64,000 nt of DNA from LH-M37 sp965602855 (GTDB taxonomy: Bacteria; Pseudomonadota; Gammaproteobacteria; SZUA-229): positions 16,631-80,630 of the forward strand of contig CBFCZV010000008.1 in assembly GCA_965602855.1 (NCBI GenBank). The letters run 5' to 3'. A program made the position numbers and the translations under genes. Numbering within the stretch: position 1 is the first letter of the stretch; every line of letters begins with the position of its first letter. Under the pieces are notes generated by a model, which was not told the DNA's origin, ran no database searches, and was given only the letters and a program-made list of their open reading frames with translations. Positions 26,428 through 35,915 of the stretch are shown piece after piece.

Positions 26428-27594
26428 ATGCAATCATCTCAATTTCTCTTAACAATTGGCAGCTTCCTTCTGCTTGGCCTGCTTACCTCCACCCTCGGAC
26501 GCTACACTTTTTTACCCAGAGTCACCCTGTTACTTATTTTTGGCATTATCATCGGACAGGAAGTACTCGACATTATTCCGCCCCTGTTTTTAGACCTCTT
26601 CGATATTATCACCAATATGGCACTACTCATGGTCGGTTTCCTGCTGGGCGGCAAACTCACCCGGGATACACTGCAATACTCTGTAGATAAAGTCCTCTGG
26701 ATCTCCATCAGCGCCGCTATTATCACTACTGCCATAGTCAGCTTCGGCCTTATCCTGCTCGGCGTATCCATAGAGGTCGCCATTCTGCTGGGCTGCATTT
26801 CCTCTGCCACGGCTCCAGCAGCGGTGTTTGATGTGGTTATGGAGTCCAATGAACAATCATCTTTCAAGCAGCTGCTACTTTCCATCGTCGCACTTGATGA
26901 TGTCTGGGCATTAGTGCTATTTGGCATCGGTATTGCCGTGGTCTCGTCATTAAATGGCCAAACAGACAATATCTCACCCTTATTGATGATCATAAGAGAA
27001 ATTGGTGGCGCAATATTACTGGGCACACTCATCGGCCTGCCCGCCGCCTACTTAACCGGCAGAATAAAACCCGGCCAACCAATTCTCACCGAAGCACTGG
27101 GGCTGGTCTTTATTTGCGGAGGCCTCGCTATCTGGCTCGACGTGTCTTATCTAATTTCCTCCATCGTACTCGGTGCGGTAGTCGCCAACCTTGCCAAACA
27201 CCATGAATACCCCTTCCATTCTATCGAAGGCATCGAATCGACATTTCTGGTCATATTTTTTGTACTCGCCGGTGCCTCGCTTGAACTCGAAGCTTTGAAG
27301 CAAGTCAGCATGATTGGTTTTATTTATATTCTTTGCCGCGCCCTGGGTAAAGTCCTCGGTGCAAACATTGGTAGCCAGCTCGGCAAAGCTGACGTTGCGA
27401 CAAAAAAATGGATGGGGCTTGCCCTGTTCCCACAGGCGGGCGTCGCCATCGGCATGGCACTGGTCGCGTCACACTATTTCCCCGAATACAGCCAGATACT
27501 GTTACCCGTGATCATCAGCTCAACCGTATTTTTTGAAATTATCGGCCCGGTACTTACCCGGCTGGCGCTTAAACGAACACATCAAACCAAATAA
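26428..27594 (+). CDS. Cation/proton antiporter, CPA2 type
   Basis: A 388-residue integral membrane protein with about 12 hydrophobic segments and no TrkA-type C-terminal domain. The Na+/H+ exchanger fold is suggested by GKLTRDTLQYS, GCISSATAPAAVFDVVME and LDDVWALVLFG, the aspartates being in the expected ion-binding region. The transported cation cannot be decided. It starts five bases after plsB, so it is likely co-transcribed. Confidence 0.85.
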   Translation: MQSSQFLLTIGSFLLLGLLTSTLGRYTFLPRVTLLLIFGIIIGQEVLDIIPPLFLDLFDIITNMALLMVGFLLGGKLTRDTLQYSVDKVLWISISAAIITTAIVSFGLILLGVSIEVAILLGCISSATAPAAVFDVVMESNEQSSFKQLLLSIVALDDVWALVLFGIGIAVVSSLNGQTDNISPLLMIIREIGGAILLGTLIGLPAAYLTGRIKPGQPILTEALGLVFICGGLAIWLDVSYLISSIVLGAVVANLAKHHEYPFHSIEGIESTFLVIFFVLAGASLELEALKQVSMIGFIYILCRALGKVLGANIGSQLGKADVATKKWMGLALFPQAGVAIGMALVASHYFPEYSQILLPVIISSTVFFEIIGPVLTRLALKRTHQTK

Positions 27595-27596
27595 GC

Positions 27597-27767
27597 ATGA
27601 ACACAACAGACTCAAACGGCGCTTTAAAACGTGATAAAGACGTTCAACGCGTTATCATGATCGCGAACATCCTTATGGTCATCACAAGCTTAAATCACTT
27701 GCAGTTTTCTTGCTTCGCTATATACAGTACTCGCTTTAGAGCTTGCATTACACGCCATCAAAAATAA
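27597..27767 (+). CDS. Possible small membrane ORF, perhaps frameshifted
   Basis: An open frame of 56 codons begins two bases after the antiporter stop. Its first half includes a hydrophobic stretch (VIMIANILMVITSL). The second half is unlike a membrane protein, but another frame over 27703-27760 reads FLASLYTVLALELALHAI. A two-helix protein broken by a frameshift is possible. There is no strong ribosome binding site. Coding status is doubtful. Confidence 0.25.
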   Translation: MNTTDSNGALKRDKDVQRVIMIANILMVITSLNHLQFSCFAIYSTRFRACITRHQK

Positions 27768-27794
27768 AAACCGAAATTCTAACAGACACCTTCT

Positions 27795-29393
27795 CTACAA
27801 TATTGGCCCTAGTGGTAGCAACTTCATAAAAAATAACTTTCCACGCTTCATTATAGACGTCTCATTGTTACGTCCATCCTTTCTCACGTTCCAACTATTA
27901 CCTTCTGACATATCAATTTCAATTTCACGTTTTACTGCACGAGCAAGCTCATCATGTTTCGCTATAATTCCCACTTCCGTATTCAAGTTTTCTGAGCGCG
28001 GATCAAGGTTAAATGTTCCAATGAAGACAATACTGTCATCAACAACCATGGTTTTTGCGTGTAACGAAAATATAGGCAGCTCCCCCTCTTTATATTGAGA
28101 ATATTGTTTAACTAAATCATATCTTCGTTTAGCATCATGCCGATATTCATACACCTCAATACCTGCGTCTAATAATTCATCAATTTGAGAACTGTAACCA
28201 CTAAACGCGGGCAAATTATCACTGGCAGCTAATGAGTTAGTATTTATTTTGATCGAAACTCCGCGATCCACTGCTGCTTCAAATAAATCCCAGGCATCTG
28301 AGCTTAAAATTAAATACGGCGATTGAATAACCACATTGTCTTTCGCCAAATTTAGCAGCTGTGCCAGCGCCGCCGTAGAGTCACCACCACCGCCTAAATA
28401 TAAATTAAACCAGGTATTATTTTTACCCGGCCTGTCGCTGATAAATGCAGCATCCAACCAGTACGCTGCTTTTGTAATCGCCACCACATCACTTGTAATA
28501 CTTGCCATCGACTGCCTAACCTCGGGCAAATAATTCGACTCATCCTTTGCATAGGCATGTAAGTTTTTATAAATAGCATTAACTTTCTCTCGTGTATGCT
28601 GCTCAAGTTTTTTTAGCAAAGCCTTATGATCTACTGCCAGCCTGTCACCCCAGTCATCTTCCGGGGCCCAGTCAATATCAGATTCAAAAGGATTTCTTAC
28701 TAGCTGCTCAACTGGTTTGGCCAGTTCATTATTCCAGAACTCTTCAAAAGTATCTTTTAACTCAGGGACAACTTTACCCACGAGTAGAACATCTCTGTCT
28801 CGGTAGTTATAAGCATGACCAAAATCGAAATATTGATCTTCCATATTCCGCCCACCTGTAATCGCAATCATGTCATCCACGACAAACATTTTATTATGCA
28901 TGCGCTGATTGCTGCCACGAAAATCAATCGCCATTTCAGTCAACCTTTCAAAAAAATTAACGCCAACAGAATGCACAGGGTTATACAAACGAATCTCAAC
29001 ATTCGGATGATAAGCCATGGCAAATATTTCATCCGATTCCGCAGTCATTAAAAGGTCATCAACCAGTACGCGTACGTGTACACCACGCTCTGCAGCTCTT
29101 AGCAAGGTCTCAGCCGCAAGCTTGCCAATATTGTCATTACCCCAGATAAAATACTGCACGTCGATGGTTTTTGTTGCTCTGTCTGCTAACCAACCACGAG
29201 CCAGCAATGCTTCGCCGCCTTTTTCTAAAACGTATAAGCCAGTTTTATCTGGATGTTCGGTGACCAAGGGCTGAACGAGATTTTCAATGGTGATGTCTGG
29301 TTGTGCGAAGGCTGATGATGTATAGAATATTGCGCTGAACGCTAATATTATGAATTGAGTTAGTGCTTTATTGTGGTTAGGTGGTTTGTGCAT
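27795..29393 (-). CDS. Exported phospholipase D-family protein
   Basis: A 532-residue protein with a signal peptide (about 10-30, ending SSAFAQ) and two HKD motifs, at H166-N-K168 (RMHNKMFVVDD) and H445-A-K447 (LHAKTMVVDD, then GTFNLDPRSENLNTE). It is clearly related to the ClsC-like protein at 22396-23883, but it is exported and its middle region carries a long acidic-basic helical insert (about 240-300). It could act on periplasmic or outer-leaflet phospholipids. Substrate is unknown. It is downstream of the dctP gene on the same strand, separated by 106 bases containing a palindrome. Confidence 0.83.
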   Translation of the reverse strand: MHKPPNHNKALTQFIILAFSAIFYTSSAFAQPDITIENLVQPLVTEHPDKTGLYVLEKGGEALLARGWLADRATKTIDVQYFIWGNDNIGKLAAETLLRAAERGVHVRVLVDDLLMTAESDEIFAMAYHPNVEIRLYNPVHSVGVNFFERLTEMAIDFRGSNQRMHNKMFVVDDMIAITGGRNMEDQYFDFGHAYNYRDRDVLLVGKVVPELKDTFEEFWNNELAKPVEQLVRNPFESDIDWAPEDDWGDRLAVDHKALLKKLEQHTREKVNAIYKNLHAYAKDESNYLPEVRQSMASITSDVVAITKAAYWLDAAFISDRPGKNNTWFNLYLGGGGDSTAALAQLLNLAKDNVVIQSPYLILSSDAWDLFEAAVDRGVSIKINTNSLAASDNLPAFSGYSSQIDELLDAGIEVYEYRHDAKRRYDLVKQYSQYKEGELPIFSLHAKTMVVDDSIVFIGTFNLDPRSENLNTEVGIIAKHDELARAVKREIEIDMSEGNSWNVRKDGRNNETSIMKRGKLFFMKLLPLGPIL

Positions 29394-29468
29394 TCTGAAC
29401 TCCCTTTAAAACAGTCTGGTAGGTGCAATTAGTGCAGCTTCATCCTTGTAGTGATAATTAACATTCTT

Positions 29469-29490
29469 CCGATTACGCTACACTAATCGG
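29469..29490. repeat. REP-like palindrome between dctP and the exported PLD gene
   Basis: CCGATTA (29469-29475) and TAATCGG (29484-29490) form a perfect seven-base stem around CGCTACAC. The pattern resembles dispersed palindromes with a GATTACGCTACGCTAATC core common in gammaproteobacterial intergenic regions. Only one copy is seen here, so its repeat status in the genome is unproven. Confidence 0.4.
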
Positions 29491-29499
29491 AGCTACGAA

Positions 29500-30573
29500 C
29501 TACCTAATATTCAAATACTCCCTCTCAGAAATATCATCCCACTTCGTAACCTGTTTACGAAACCTATCATAAGAATCATAAATTTGTTTGGCCGCTTTAT
29601 TTTTACCCGCCAACTCCAGCACCACCTCTTCCGATAACTCTTTCAATTTTTTCAAAACATCATCCGGCAGGCGACGAACATCCACTTTGTGTTTGTTGAC
29701 CAAAGTATCCAGCGCAGCATTGTTCTTAGCCGTGTACTCAGTAGACATATCCTGATTCACTACCTTGCAGGCATTCATGACAATGCTTTGTAAATCTTTA
29801 GGTAATGACTCTAGTGCCTTTTTATTGATGATGGCCTCTAGTGTCGTGCCGGGCTCATGCCAACCGGGATAGTAATAATATTTTGCCGCTTTATGAAAAC
29901 CAAAAGCCAGATCGTTATAGGGACCGACCCATTCGGTGGCGTCTATGGCACCTGATTTTAATGAAGTAAACAGTTCAGCACCAGGTAGATTTACTGGTGT
30001 CCCGCCTGCGCGTCTTAAGACTTCGCCACCCAGACCGGGGATGCGCATTTTCAAACCTTTTAAATCTTCAACGCTGTTAATTTCTTTATTGAACCAGCCG
30101 GCCATTTGCACCATGGTGTTACCGGCTGCAGCGGGGACGACGCCAAATGGCTCATAGGTTTCTTTCCATAATTCCATGCCGCCGCCATGATACAACCAGG
30201 CGTTCATTTCCTGCGCATTTAAGCCAAAAGGCACGGTTGAAAAAAACTGCGCTTCTTCGACTTTGCCTTTCCAGTAGTAAGCCGAGCCGTGACCCATTTG
30301 TGCGGTACCGCGTGAAACAGCATCGAAAACTTCCATCGCTGGCACTAATTCACCACCACCATAAATTTTTACTTTAATGCGCCCACCGGACATTTCGTTA
30401 ATCAGTTTGGCAAGCTGGTTTGCACCGGTACCGAGTACCGGAAAGTTTTTCGGCCAGGTGGTAACCATTTTCCATTTGATAACATCTTTCGCATTAGCAA
30501 AGCTCGGCACAATTAACAAACTAGAGATAATGCCAAAAATGGCGGCGGATTTTATAAAGTTTCGACGTTTCAT
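29500..30573 (-). CDS. TRAP transporter substrate-binding protein (DctP family, TakP-like)
   Basis: Periplasmic solute-binding protein of 357 residues. The N-terminus MKRRNFIKSAA followed by a hydrophobic segment and ANA looks like a Tat signal. The mature start VIKWKMVTTWPKNFPVLGTG, the block GGGELVPAMEVFDAVSRG, and PGLGGEVLRRAGGTPVNLPG resemble the TakP subgroup that binds 2-oxo acids. The conserved arginine is in KMRIPGLGGEVLRRAG. No dctQ or dctM permease genes are adjacent, so it is an orphan unless they lie elsewhere. It follows uvrD by 18 bases. Confidence 0.87.
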   Translation of the reverse strand: MKRRNFIKSAAIFGIISSLLIVPSFANAKDVIKWKMVTTWPKNFPVLGTGANQLAKLINEMSGGRIKVKIYGGGELVPAMEVFDAVSRGTAQMGHGSAYYWKGKVEEAQFFSTVPFGLNAQEMNAWLYHGGGMELWKETYEPFGVVPAAAGNTMVQMAGWFNKEINSVEDLKGLKMRIPGLGGEVLRRAGGTPVNLPGAELFTSLKSGAIDATEWVGPYNDLAFGFHKAAKYYYYPGWHEPGTTLEAIINKKALESLPKDLQSIVMNACKVVNQDMSTEYTAKNNAALDTLVNKHKVDVRRLPDDVLKKLKELSEEVVLELAGKNKAAKQIYDSYDRFRKQVTKWDDISEREYLNIR

Positions 30574-30591
30574 TTTCTTTCCTTTTTATTT

Positions 30592-32802
30592 TTATGCAGG
30601 CTGAAGATTGGCATATGAAATCACTAACCACTTCGAACCCTTATATTCAAAATTCACTTCGACTCTGGCGTGAGCGCCACTTCCTTCTAAATTAGTGACA
30701 ATGCCTTCACCAAATTTGCCGTGGGTAACACGCTGTCCGATATGCAAACCGCCGATGGATTCAGTTTCCATTGATGCTGAAGAGGGCGAATACAACGGCT
30801 GACTCACCATCGGCTTGGCGCGTACTTCGTATATTAAATGATCGGGGATCTCGCTGATGAATCTTGACGGTGATGGATACAAATCCTGTCCGTATAGTCG
30901 GCGGTGTTCGGTGCAGGTCATCACCAGTTTCTGTCTGGCGCGGGTGATGCCTACATAACAGAGACGACGTTCTTCTTCGAGCTTGCCTTCTTCTTCCAGT
31001 GATCGCTGGCTGGGGAACAGGCCTTCTTCCAGCCCCACTAAAAATACCAGTGGGAATTCCAGACCTTTGGCGCTGTGCAAGGTCATCATCTGTACACAAT
31101 CTTCCCAGGCATCCGCCTGACCTTCACCCGCTTCTAATGCAGCATGGGTTAAAAAGGCGGTGAGTTCGTCCATGTCTTCGAGCCCTTCAGTGCTGGCATC
31201 AAATTCATAACCACGGCCTGCGCTGACCAGCTCTTCGAGGTTTTCTACTTTGGCCTCGGCCTTTTCGGTTTTCTCCTTGCCGTAGTGATCGATCAGACCG
31301 CTTTCGTGGATGACGTGTTCAATGCGTTCGTACAATTCCAGTTCTGCAGTATCAACCGTCATAGTATTGATCAATTCTATAAATCCGGCCAATGCATTCG
31401 ACGCACGTGCCGCCAGAGCATTTTCTTCGATTAATTTTTGCGCCGCCTGCCAGAGTGACAGCTCACCATCTCTGGCTAGCTCGCGAACTTTTTCGACGGT
31501 GCGATCACCAATACCACGCGTAGGTGTATTGACCACGCGTTCAAAGGCGGCCATGTCATTACGATTATTGATCAGGCGCAAATAGGCCAGGGCATCCTTA
31601 ATTTCTGCACGATCAAAATAACGCAGACCGCCATAGACGCGGTAAGGAATACCTTCGCTGACAAATTTTTCCTCAAATACGCGAGACTGCGCATTCGAGC
31701 GATAAAGGATAGCGATTTCCGAACGTGCACCGCCTTCTTCCACCCACTGTTTGATGTGATCTAGCACATAGCGGGCTTCGTCATATTCGTGAAAAGCATT
31801 GTAAAACTGAATCGGTTCGCCATCGTCACCGCTGGTCCAGAGTTTTTTGCCCATGCGCCCGCTGTTGTTATCGATGATGGCATTCGCCGCTGACAATATA
31901 GTGGTGGTTGAACGGTAATTCTGTTCTAACTTAATCACCTCGGCAGGGGTGAAATGTTTCTGGAAGGAATGAATATTTTCTACTTTTGCACCGCGCCATC
32001 CGTAAATCGCCTGATCATCATCACCGACAATAAACACATGGTTCTTGCCACCCGCAAATGTCCGAATTAGCGCATACTGAATGGTATTGGTATCCTGAAA
32101 CTCATCGACCAGTATGTGACGGAAGCGATCCTGATAATGCTTTTGCAACGACTCATTATCACGTACCAGCTCCAGTGTGCGTAAAAGTAGTTCGGCGAAA
32201 TCAACGGCTCCCGCTTTTTCACAGGCCGATTCGTAGGCACTATAAATGCGCACCAGTTGCACATATAAAGGATTGTGCGAGGTATCGATGTGTTTGGGGC
32301 GTTGACCTTCATCTTTACGCGCATTGATAAATGCCTGCGCCTGTTTCGGCGGCCACCTGGCTTCATCCAGACCGAGGCCTTTCAGGATGCGGCGAATCAT
32401 GCGGTACTGATCGTCCGAATCAAGAATTTGAAACGCCTGCGGTAAACCGGCTTCTTTCCAGTGTGTTCTTAATAAACGATGCGCCAGTCCATGGAAGGTA
32501 CCGACCCACATTCCAGAAGCCGGTGTACCCTGTAATTTCTCAACGCGGGTACGCATTTCTGCGGCAGCCTTGTTGGTAAAGGTGACGGCGAAAATATTGT
32601 AGGCAGAAATGTTTTCAACCTGATTCAACCAGGCAATGCGATGAACCAGTACGCGGGTTTTTCCGCTACCGGCCCCGGCCAGCACTAACATGTGGCCAGG
32701 TGGCGCGGTGACCGCCTGGCGTTGCGCTTCGTTCAGACCATCGAGAATATGAGAAACATCAGCGGTGTCGGCCTGTACAAACGCTTTATCAAAATCAGCC
32801 AT
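30592..32802 (-). CDS. uvrD: DNA helicase II (UvrD)
   Basis: Superfamily 1A 3'-5' helicase used in nucleotide excision and mismatch repair. The product is 736 residues. Motifs are Walker A AGAGSGKTRVL near residue 43, FTNKAAAEMR, GTFHGLAHRLLR, Walker B LVDEFQDTN, GDDDQAIYGWRGA, LEQNYRST, MTLHSAKGLEF and VGITRARQKL. The C-terminal domain ends in VTHGKFGEGIV, as in UvrD/PcrA. It lies downstream of ubiB on the same strand. Confidence 0.95.
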   Translation of the reverse strand: MADFDKAFVQADTADVSHILDGLNEAQRQAVTAPPGHMLVLAGAGSGKTRVLVHRIAWLNQVENISAYNIFAVTFTNKAAAEMRTRVEKLQGTPASGMWVGTFHGLAHRLLRTHWKEAGLPQAFQILDSDDQYRMIRRILKGLGLDEARWPPKQAQAFINARKDEGQRPKHIDTSHNPLYVQLVRIYSAYESACEKAGAVDFAELLLRTLELVRDNESLQKHYQDRFRHILVDEFQDTNTIQYALIRTFAGGKNHVFIVGDDDQAIYGWRGAKVENIHSFQKHFTPAEVIKLEQNYRSTTTILSAANAIIDNNSGRMGKKLWTSGDDGEPIQFYNAFHEYDEARYVLDHIKQWVEEGGARSEIAILYRSNAQSRVFEEKFVSEGIPYRVYGGLRYFDRAEIKDALAYLRLINNRNDMAAFERVVNTPTRGIGDRTVEKVRELARDGELSLWQAAQKLIEENALAARASNALAGFIELINTMTVDTAELELYERIEHVIHESGLIDHYGKEKTEKAEAKVENLEELVSAGRGYEFDASTEGLEDMDELTAFLTHAALEAGEGQADAWEDCVQMMTLHSAKGLEFPLVFLVGLEEGLFPSQRSLEEEGKLEEERRLCYVGITRARQKLVMTCTEHRRLYGQDLYPSPSRFISEIPDHLIYEVRAKPMVSQPLYSPSSASMETESIGGLHIGQRVTHGKFGEGIVTNLEGSGAHARVEVNFEYKGSKWLVISYANLQPA

Positions 32803-32832
32803 CTGAAAAAATCCTGACTTTATTCAATGGGT

Positions 32833-34497
32833 CTAGTCCTGAAATGAATACAACAAAAAGAAAGTACCAAGGCCACCCAGAACCCAGGATATTAGCGGCA
32901 CACCCATAAACATAGCAGAGCTATAACTAGCCAGACTAAACACGATAAAGGCGCTAATCAGTAAACTGCCACCACCAATAGCAATCACACTACGTTTATT
33001 ACCGCGTTTTATTTCATGACGAATATTTCTAATTTCCCTTAACTGTTGTTTTGGGTCTGGTGCATCTGCAGTTTTCTTCAGCACATCATAAATCAGCGAT
33101 GGTAGCTCGGGTAATTTTTCAACCATGTACGGCAGGTTTTCCTTAATACTGCCTAACATAGCTTTGGCACCAACCTGCTCATCCATCCAACGTTCCAGGA
33201 AGGGTTTGGCGGTTGTCCATAAATCTAGATCAGGATAAAGCTGTCTACCCAGTCCTTCGATGTTCAATAAGGTTTTTTGCAACAGGACTAACTGCGGCTG
33301 CACTTCCATATTGAAGCGACGTGCAGTCTGAAATAAGCGCAACAACAACTGACCAAAAGAAATTTCTTTTAACGGCCGTTCAAAGATGGGTTCACAAACG
33401 CTGCGTATCGCTGATTCAAATTCATCAACACGAGTATCGGAAGGCACCCAGCCGGATTCAACGTGCAACTTGGCTACCTTGTTGTAATCGCGCTGAAAGA
33501 AGGCCAGGAAATTTTCTGCCAGATAGCGCTTATCAACCGGACTCAACGTACCAACAATACCAAAATCAACAGCGATATATTTTGGCTTCTGCGGGTCTTC
33601 CATATCAACAAAAATATTACCGGGATGCATATCGGCATGGAAAAAATTATGATTGAAAACCTGAGTGAAAAATATTTCCACACCCATTTCCGCCAGTCTT
33701 TCCATGTTAGCGTTTTTCTGTTTCAGCTCATCGGTGTTTCTAATCGGAACGCCATAAATACGTTCCAGCACCAGCACATTTTTATGTGAGTAATCCCAGT
33801 ACACTTCGGGCACATACAGATCACTCGAGTTTTCAAAATTTCTGCGCAACTGACTGGCGTTAGCGGCTTCGCGCATTAAGTCCAGCTCATCAATGATGGT
33901 CTTCTCGTATTCTTCTACCACCTCAACAGGACGCAATCGACGAATCTGCGAAGAGTAACGTGCCGCCCATTCAGCAATAATATAAAGCAGTGAAATGTCG
34001 CGGCTTATCACCGGCAAAATATCGGGGCGCAGAACCTTAACGACAACTTCCTCACCACTTTTCAAACGCGCGCCATGTACCTGTGCAACTGAAGCCGAAG
34101 CTAATGGCGCCTCTTCAAAAACATCAAACAACTCTTCGATTGACCGACCAAACGATTTTTCAATAATCTGTCTTGCTAGTTTGTTTGGAAAAGGAGGCAC
34201 CGCATCCTGCAACGACTCCAGCTCATCTGCAATATCATCGGCCAGCAAATCGCGGCGCGTTGATAACATTTGCCCAAACTTGATAAATACCGGCCCCAGA
34301 TCTTCCAGTGCCCGACGTATACGCTCACCTCTGGGGGCTCGGTCTGTCCTGAACCAGTTCCAGGGTAAAAAGTAAATAAGAAATCGAAAGGGACGGAGAA
34401 AATGCGTTTCAAAAATTATATCATCCAGACCATGACGTGCGAGCACGTAATTGATTCTTAGCAAACGAATGAACTGTTTTGGTCCGATTAGTCTCAT
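32833..34497 (-). CDS. ubiB: Ubiquinone biosynthesis atypical kinase/ATPase UbiB
   Basis: ABC1/ADCK-family protein required for aerobic ubiquinone synthesis. The 554 residues include the KxGQ motif FIKFGQMLSTRRDLL near residue 72, the AAAS-like SASVAQVHGA, NHNFFHADMHPGNIF with the catalytic-loop region, and VDFGIVG. Two C-terminal membrane helices (about 500-550) anchor it. It forms an ubiE-ubiJ-ubiB cluster on the reverse strand, with 17 bases between ubiJ and ubiB, the usual gammaproteobacterial arrangement. Confidence 0.95.
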   Translation of the reverse strand: MRLIGPKQFIRLLRINYVLARHGLDDIIFETHFLRPFRFLIYFLPWNWFRTDRAPRGERIRRALEDLGPVFIKFGQMLSTRRDLLADDIADELESLQDAVPPFPNKLARQIIEKSFGRSIEELFDVFEEAPLASASVAQVHGARLKSGEEVVVKVLRPDILPVISRDISLLYIIAEWAARYSSQIRRLRPVEVVEEYEKTIIDELDLMREAANASQLRRNFENSSDLYVPEVYWDYSHKNVLVLERIYGVPIRNTDELKQKNANMERLAEMGVEIFFTQVFNHNFFHADMHPGNIFVDMEDPQKPKYIAVDFGIVGTLSPVDKRYLAENFLAFFQRDYNKVAKLHVESGWVPSDTRVDEFESAIRSVCEPIFERPLKEISFGQLLLRLFQTARRFNMEVQPQLVLLQKTLLNIEGLGRQLYPDLDLWTTAKPFLERWMDEQVGAKAMLGSIKENLPYMVEKLPELPSLIYDVLKKTADAPDPKQQLREIRNIRHEIKRGNKRSVIAIGGGSLLISAFIVFSLASYSSAMFMGVPLISWVLGGLGTFFLLYSFQD

Positions 34498-34514
34498 TAT
34501 TTTTAAATCTATTT

Positions 34515-35132
34515 TTAGTTTTTATTTAGCGCATTTAGTCGCGCCTGAAAACGGTCGAGCTGATTTCTCAAAGCATCCACATCCTGATAAAACTTTTCCA
34601 GTTCGGGCCTACTCACTACATCCCGGCTTTCTTCCTGAAGATATTCGGAGACATCCAGTGCAACATCACTAGCCGACTGTCGTCCCCAGTTTATTATTTT
34701 TTTTGTCAGGTTTGCCAGATGGTGCGCGGGTGCATCGCCAATAATTCTGGCCATGTACTCTTCCCAGTCAACATCCATTTCTGACAGAATTTTTTTAAAA
34801 CTTCGGCCAAGTCGAACATCACCTTCGATTTCAACTTCGCCTTTTAACATCAAAGGCGCAACATCTTTGCTCATGCTCATTTTCAGCAATGCCACTGGTG
34901 ATCCTTTTAGCGTGGTATCTGCACCAGCTTCGTATTCTTCAATCACATCCATGCCTGATTGATGCGGCAGGAAATACAGCGTTTTATCAACACCCGTTAT
35001 TTCTACTGCTATGACTCGACCTTCGAGCTCAGATAATTTTTCTGTAACTTCAGGGTCCAGTGAAAGATAACGATTTATCATGGCTTCCAGCCAGATAATC
35101 GACGTCTCATTCACTGAATCATTCAGCGACAT
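34515..35132 (-). CDS. ubiJ: Ubiquinone biosynthesis accessory factor UbiJ
   Basis: SCP2-domain lipid-binding protein of 205 residues that scaffolds the Ubi enzyme complex. The N-terminal 130 residues carry the SCP2-type fold (VIAVEITGVDKTLYFLP, GSPVALLKM, LMLKGEVEIEGDVRLGRSF). The C-terminal part is a coiled coil (SRPELEKFYQDVDALRNQL). Its position between ubiE and ubiB, two bases after ubiE, supports the call. Confidence 0.88.
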   Translation of the reverse strand: MSLNDSVNETSIIWLEAMINRYLSLDPEVTEKLSELEGRVIAVEITGVDKTLYFLPHQSGMDVIEEYEAGADTTLKGSPVALLKMSMSKDVAPLMLKGEVEIEGDVRLGRSFKKILSEMDVDWEEYMARIIGDAPAHHLANLTKKIINWGRQSASDVALDVSEYLQEESRDVVSRPELEKFYQDVDALRNQLDRFQARLNALNKN

Positions 35133-35134
35133 CG

Positions 35135-35881
35135 CTACAGCTTAAACCCTTTGTGCAGGGCAACAATGCCACCCGTCATATTATGATATGTGCAGCGCTC
35201 AAAGCCTGCCTCTACCATCATTGCCTTTAAGGTTGACTGATCCGGGTGCATGCGTATGGACTCGGCAAGATAACGATAACTTTCTTCATCATCAGCAATA
35301 ATTTTTCCCATAAATGGCAATATTTTAAATGAGTACACATCATAAATTTTATCCAGACCCGGCACCACTGGCTTGGAAAATTCGAGCACCAGCAATCGAC
35401 CACCGGGCTTGAGGACGCGATGCATTTCTTTTAATGCTTTATCTTTATTCGTTACATTGCGCAAACCAAAAGCAATGGTCACGCAATCAAAGAAATTATC
35501 TTCAAACGGCAGCTCTTCGGCATTGGCTTCGACAAACTTCACATTGCCCGCGACACCTTTGTCGATAAGGCGGCGGCGACCCTGCTCCAGCATAGCCGGA
35601 TTGATGTCTGACATAATGACTTCACCGGTTGCACCCACCTGCTTTGACATCTGGATAGTCAGGTCACCCGTACCGCCGGCAATATCAAGTGCGTGCATGC
35701 CTTTCTTCAGGCCGGTGTGCTCCATGGCAATTTTTTTCCAGATTCGGTGAATACCGAACGACATAACATCATTCATGATGTCGTACTTACCCGCAACCGA
35801 ACTAAACACTTCTGCGACCAGACCTTCTTTTTTATCTGCATCGACCTGCTTGAAACCAAAATGTGTTTTATTTCCAGACAT
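35135..35881 (-). CDS. ubiE: Ubiquinone/menaquinone C-methyltransferase
   Basis: SAM-dependent C-methyltransferase of the quinone pathway, 248 residues. Motifs are THFGFKQVDADKK, VFSSVAGKYDIMNDVMSFG, the SAM loop ALDIAGGTGDLT and SFGLRN-like IAFGLRNVTN, then RVLKPGGRLLVLEFSKP. ATG 35881 is preferred over an upstream frame from 35932. It has AGGAGA just before it, and the longer form would overlap the DUF971 gene. The 30 bases upstream contain short TTTGGCGG repeats. Confidence 0.94.
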   Translation of the reverse strand: MSGNKTHFGFKQVDADKKEGLVAEVFSSVAGKYDIMNDVMSFGIHRIWKKIAMEHTGLKKGMHALDIAGGTGDLTIQMSKQVGATGEVIMSDINPAMLEQGRRRLIDKGVAGNVKFVEANAEELPFEDNFFDCVTIAFGLRNVTNKDKALKEMHRVLKPGGRLLVLEFSKPVVPGLDKIYDVYSFKILPFMGKIIADDEESYRYLAESIRMHPDQSTLKAMMVEAGFERCTYHNMTGGIVALHKGFKL

Positions 35882-35915
35882 TGTTTCTCCTGATTGGCGG
35901 TTTGGCGGTTTGGCG

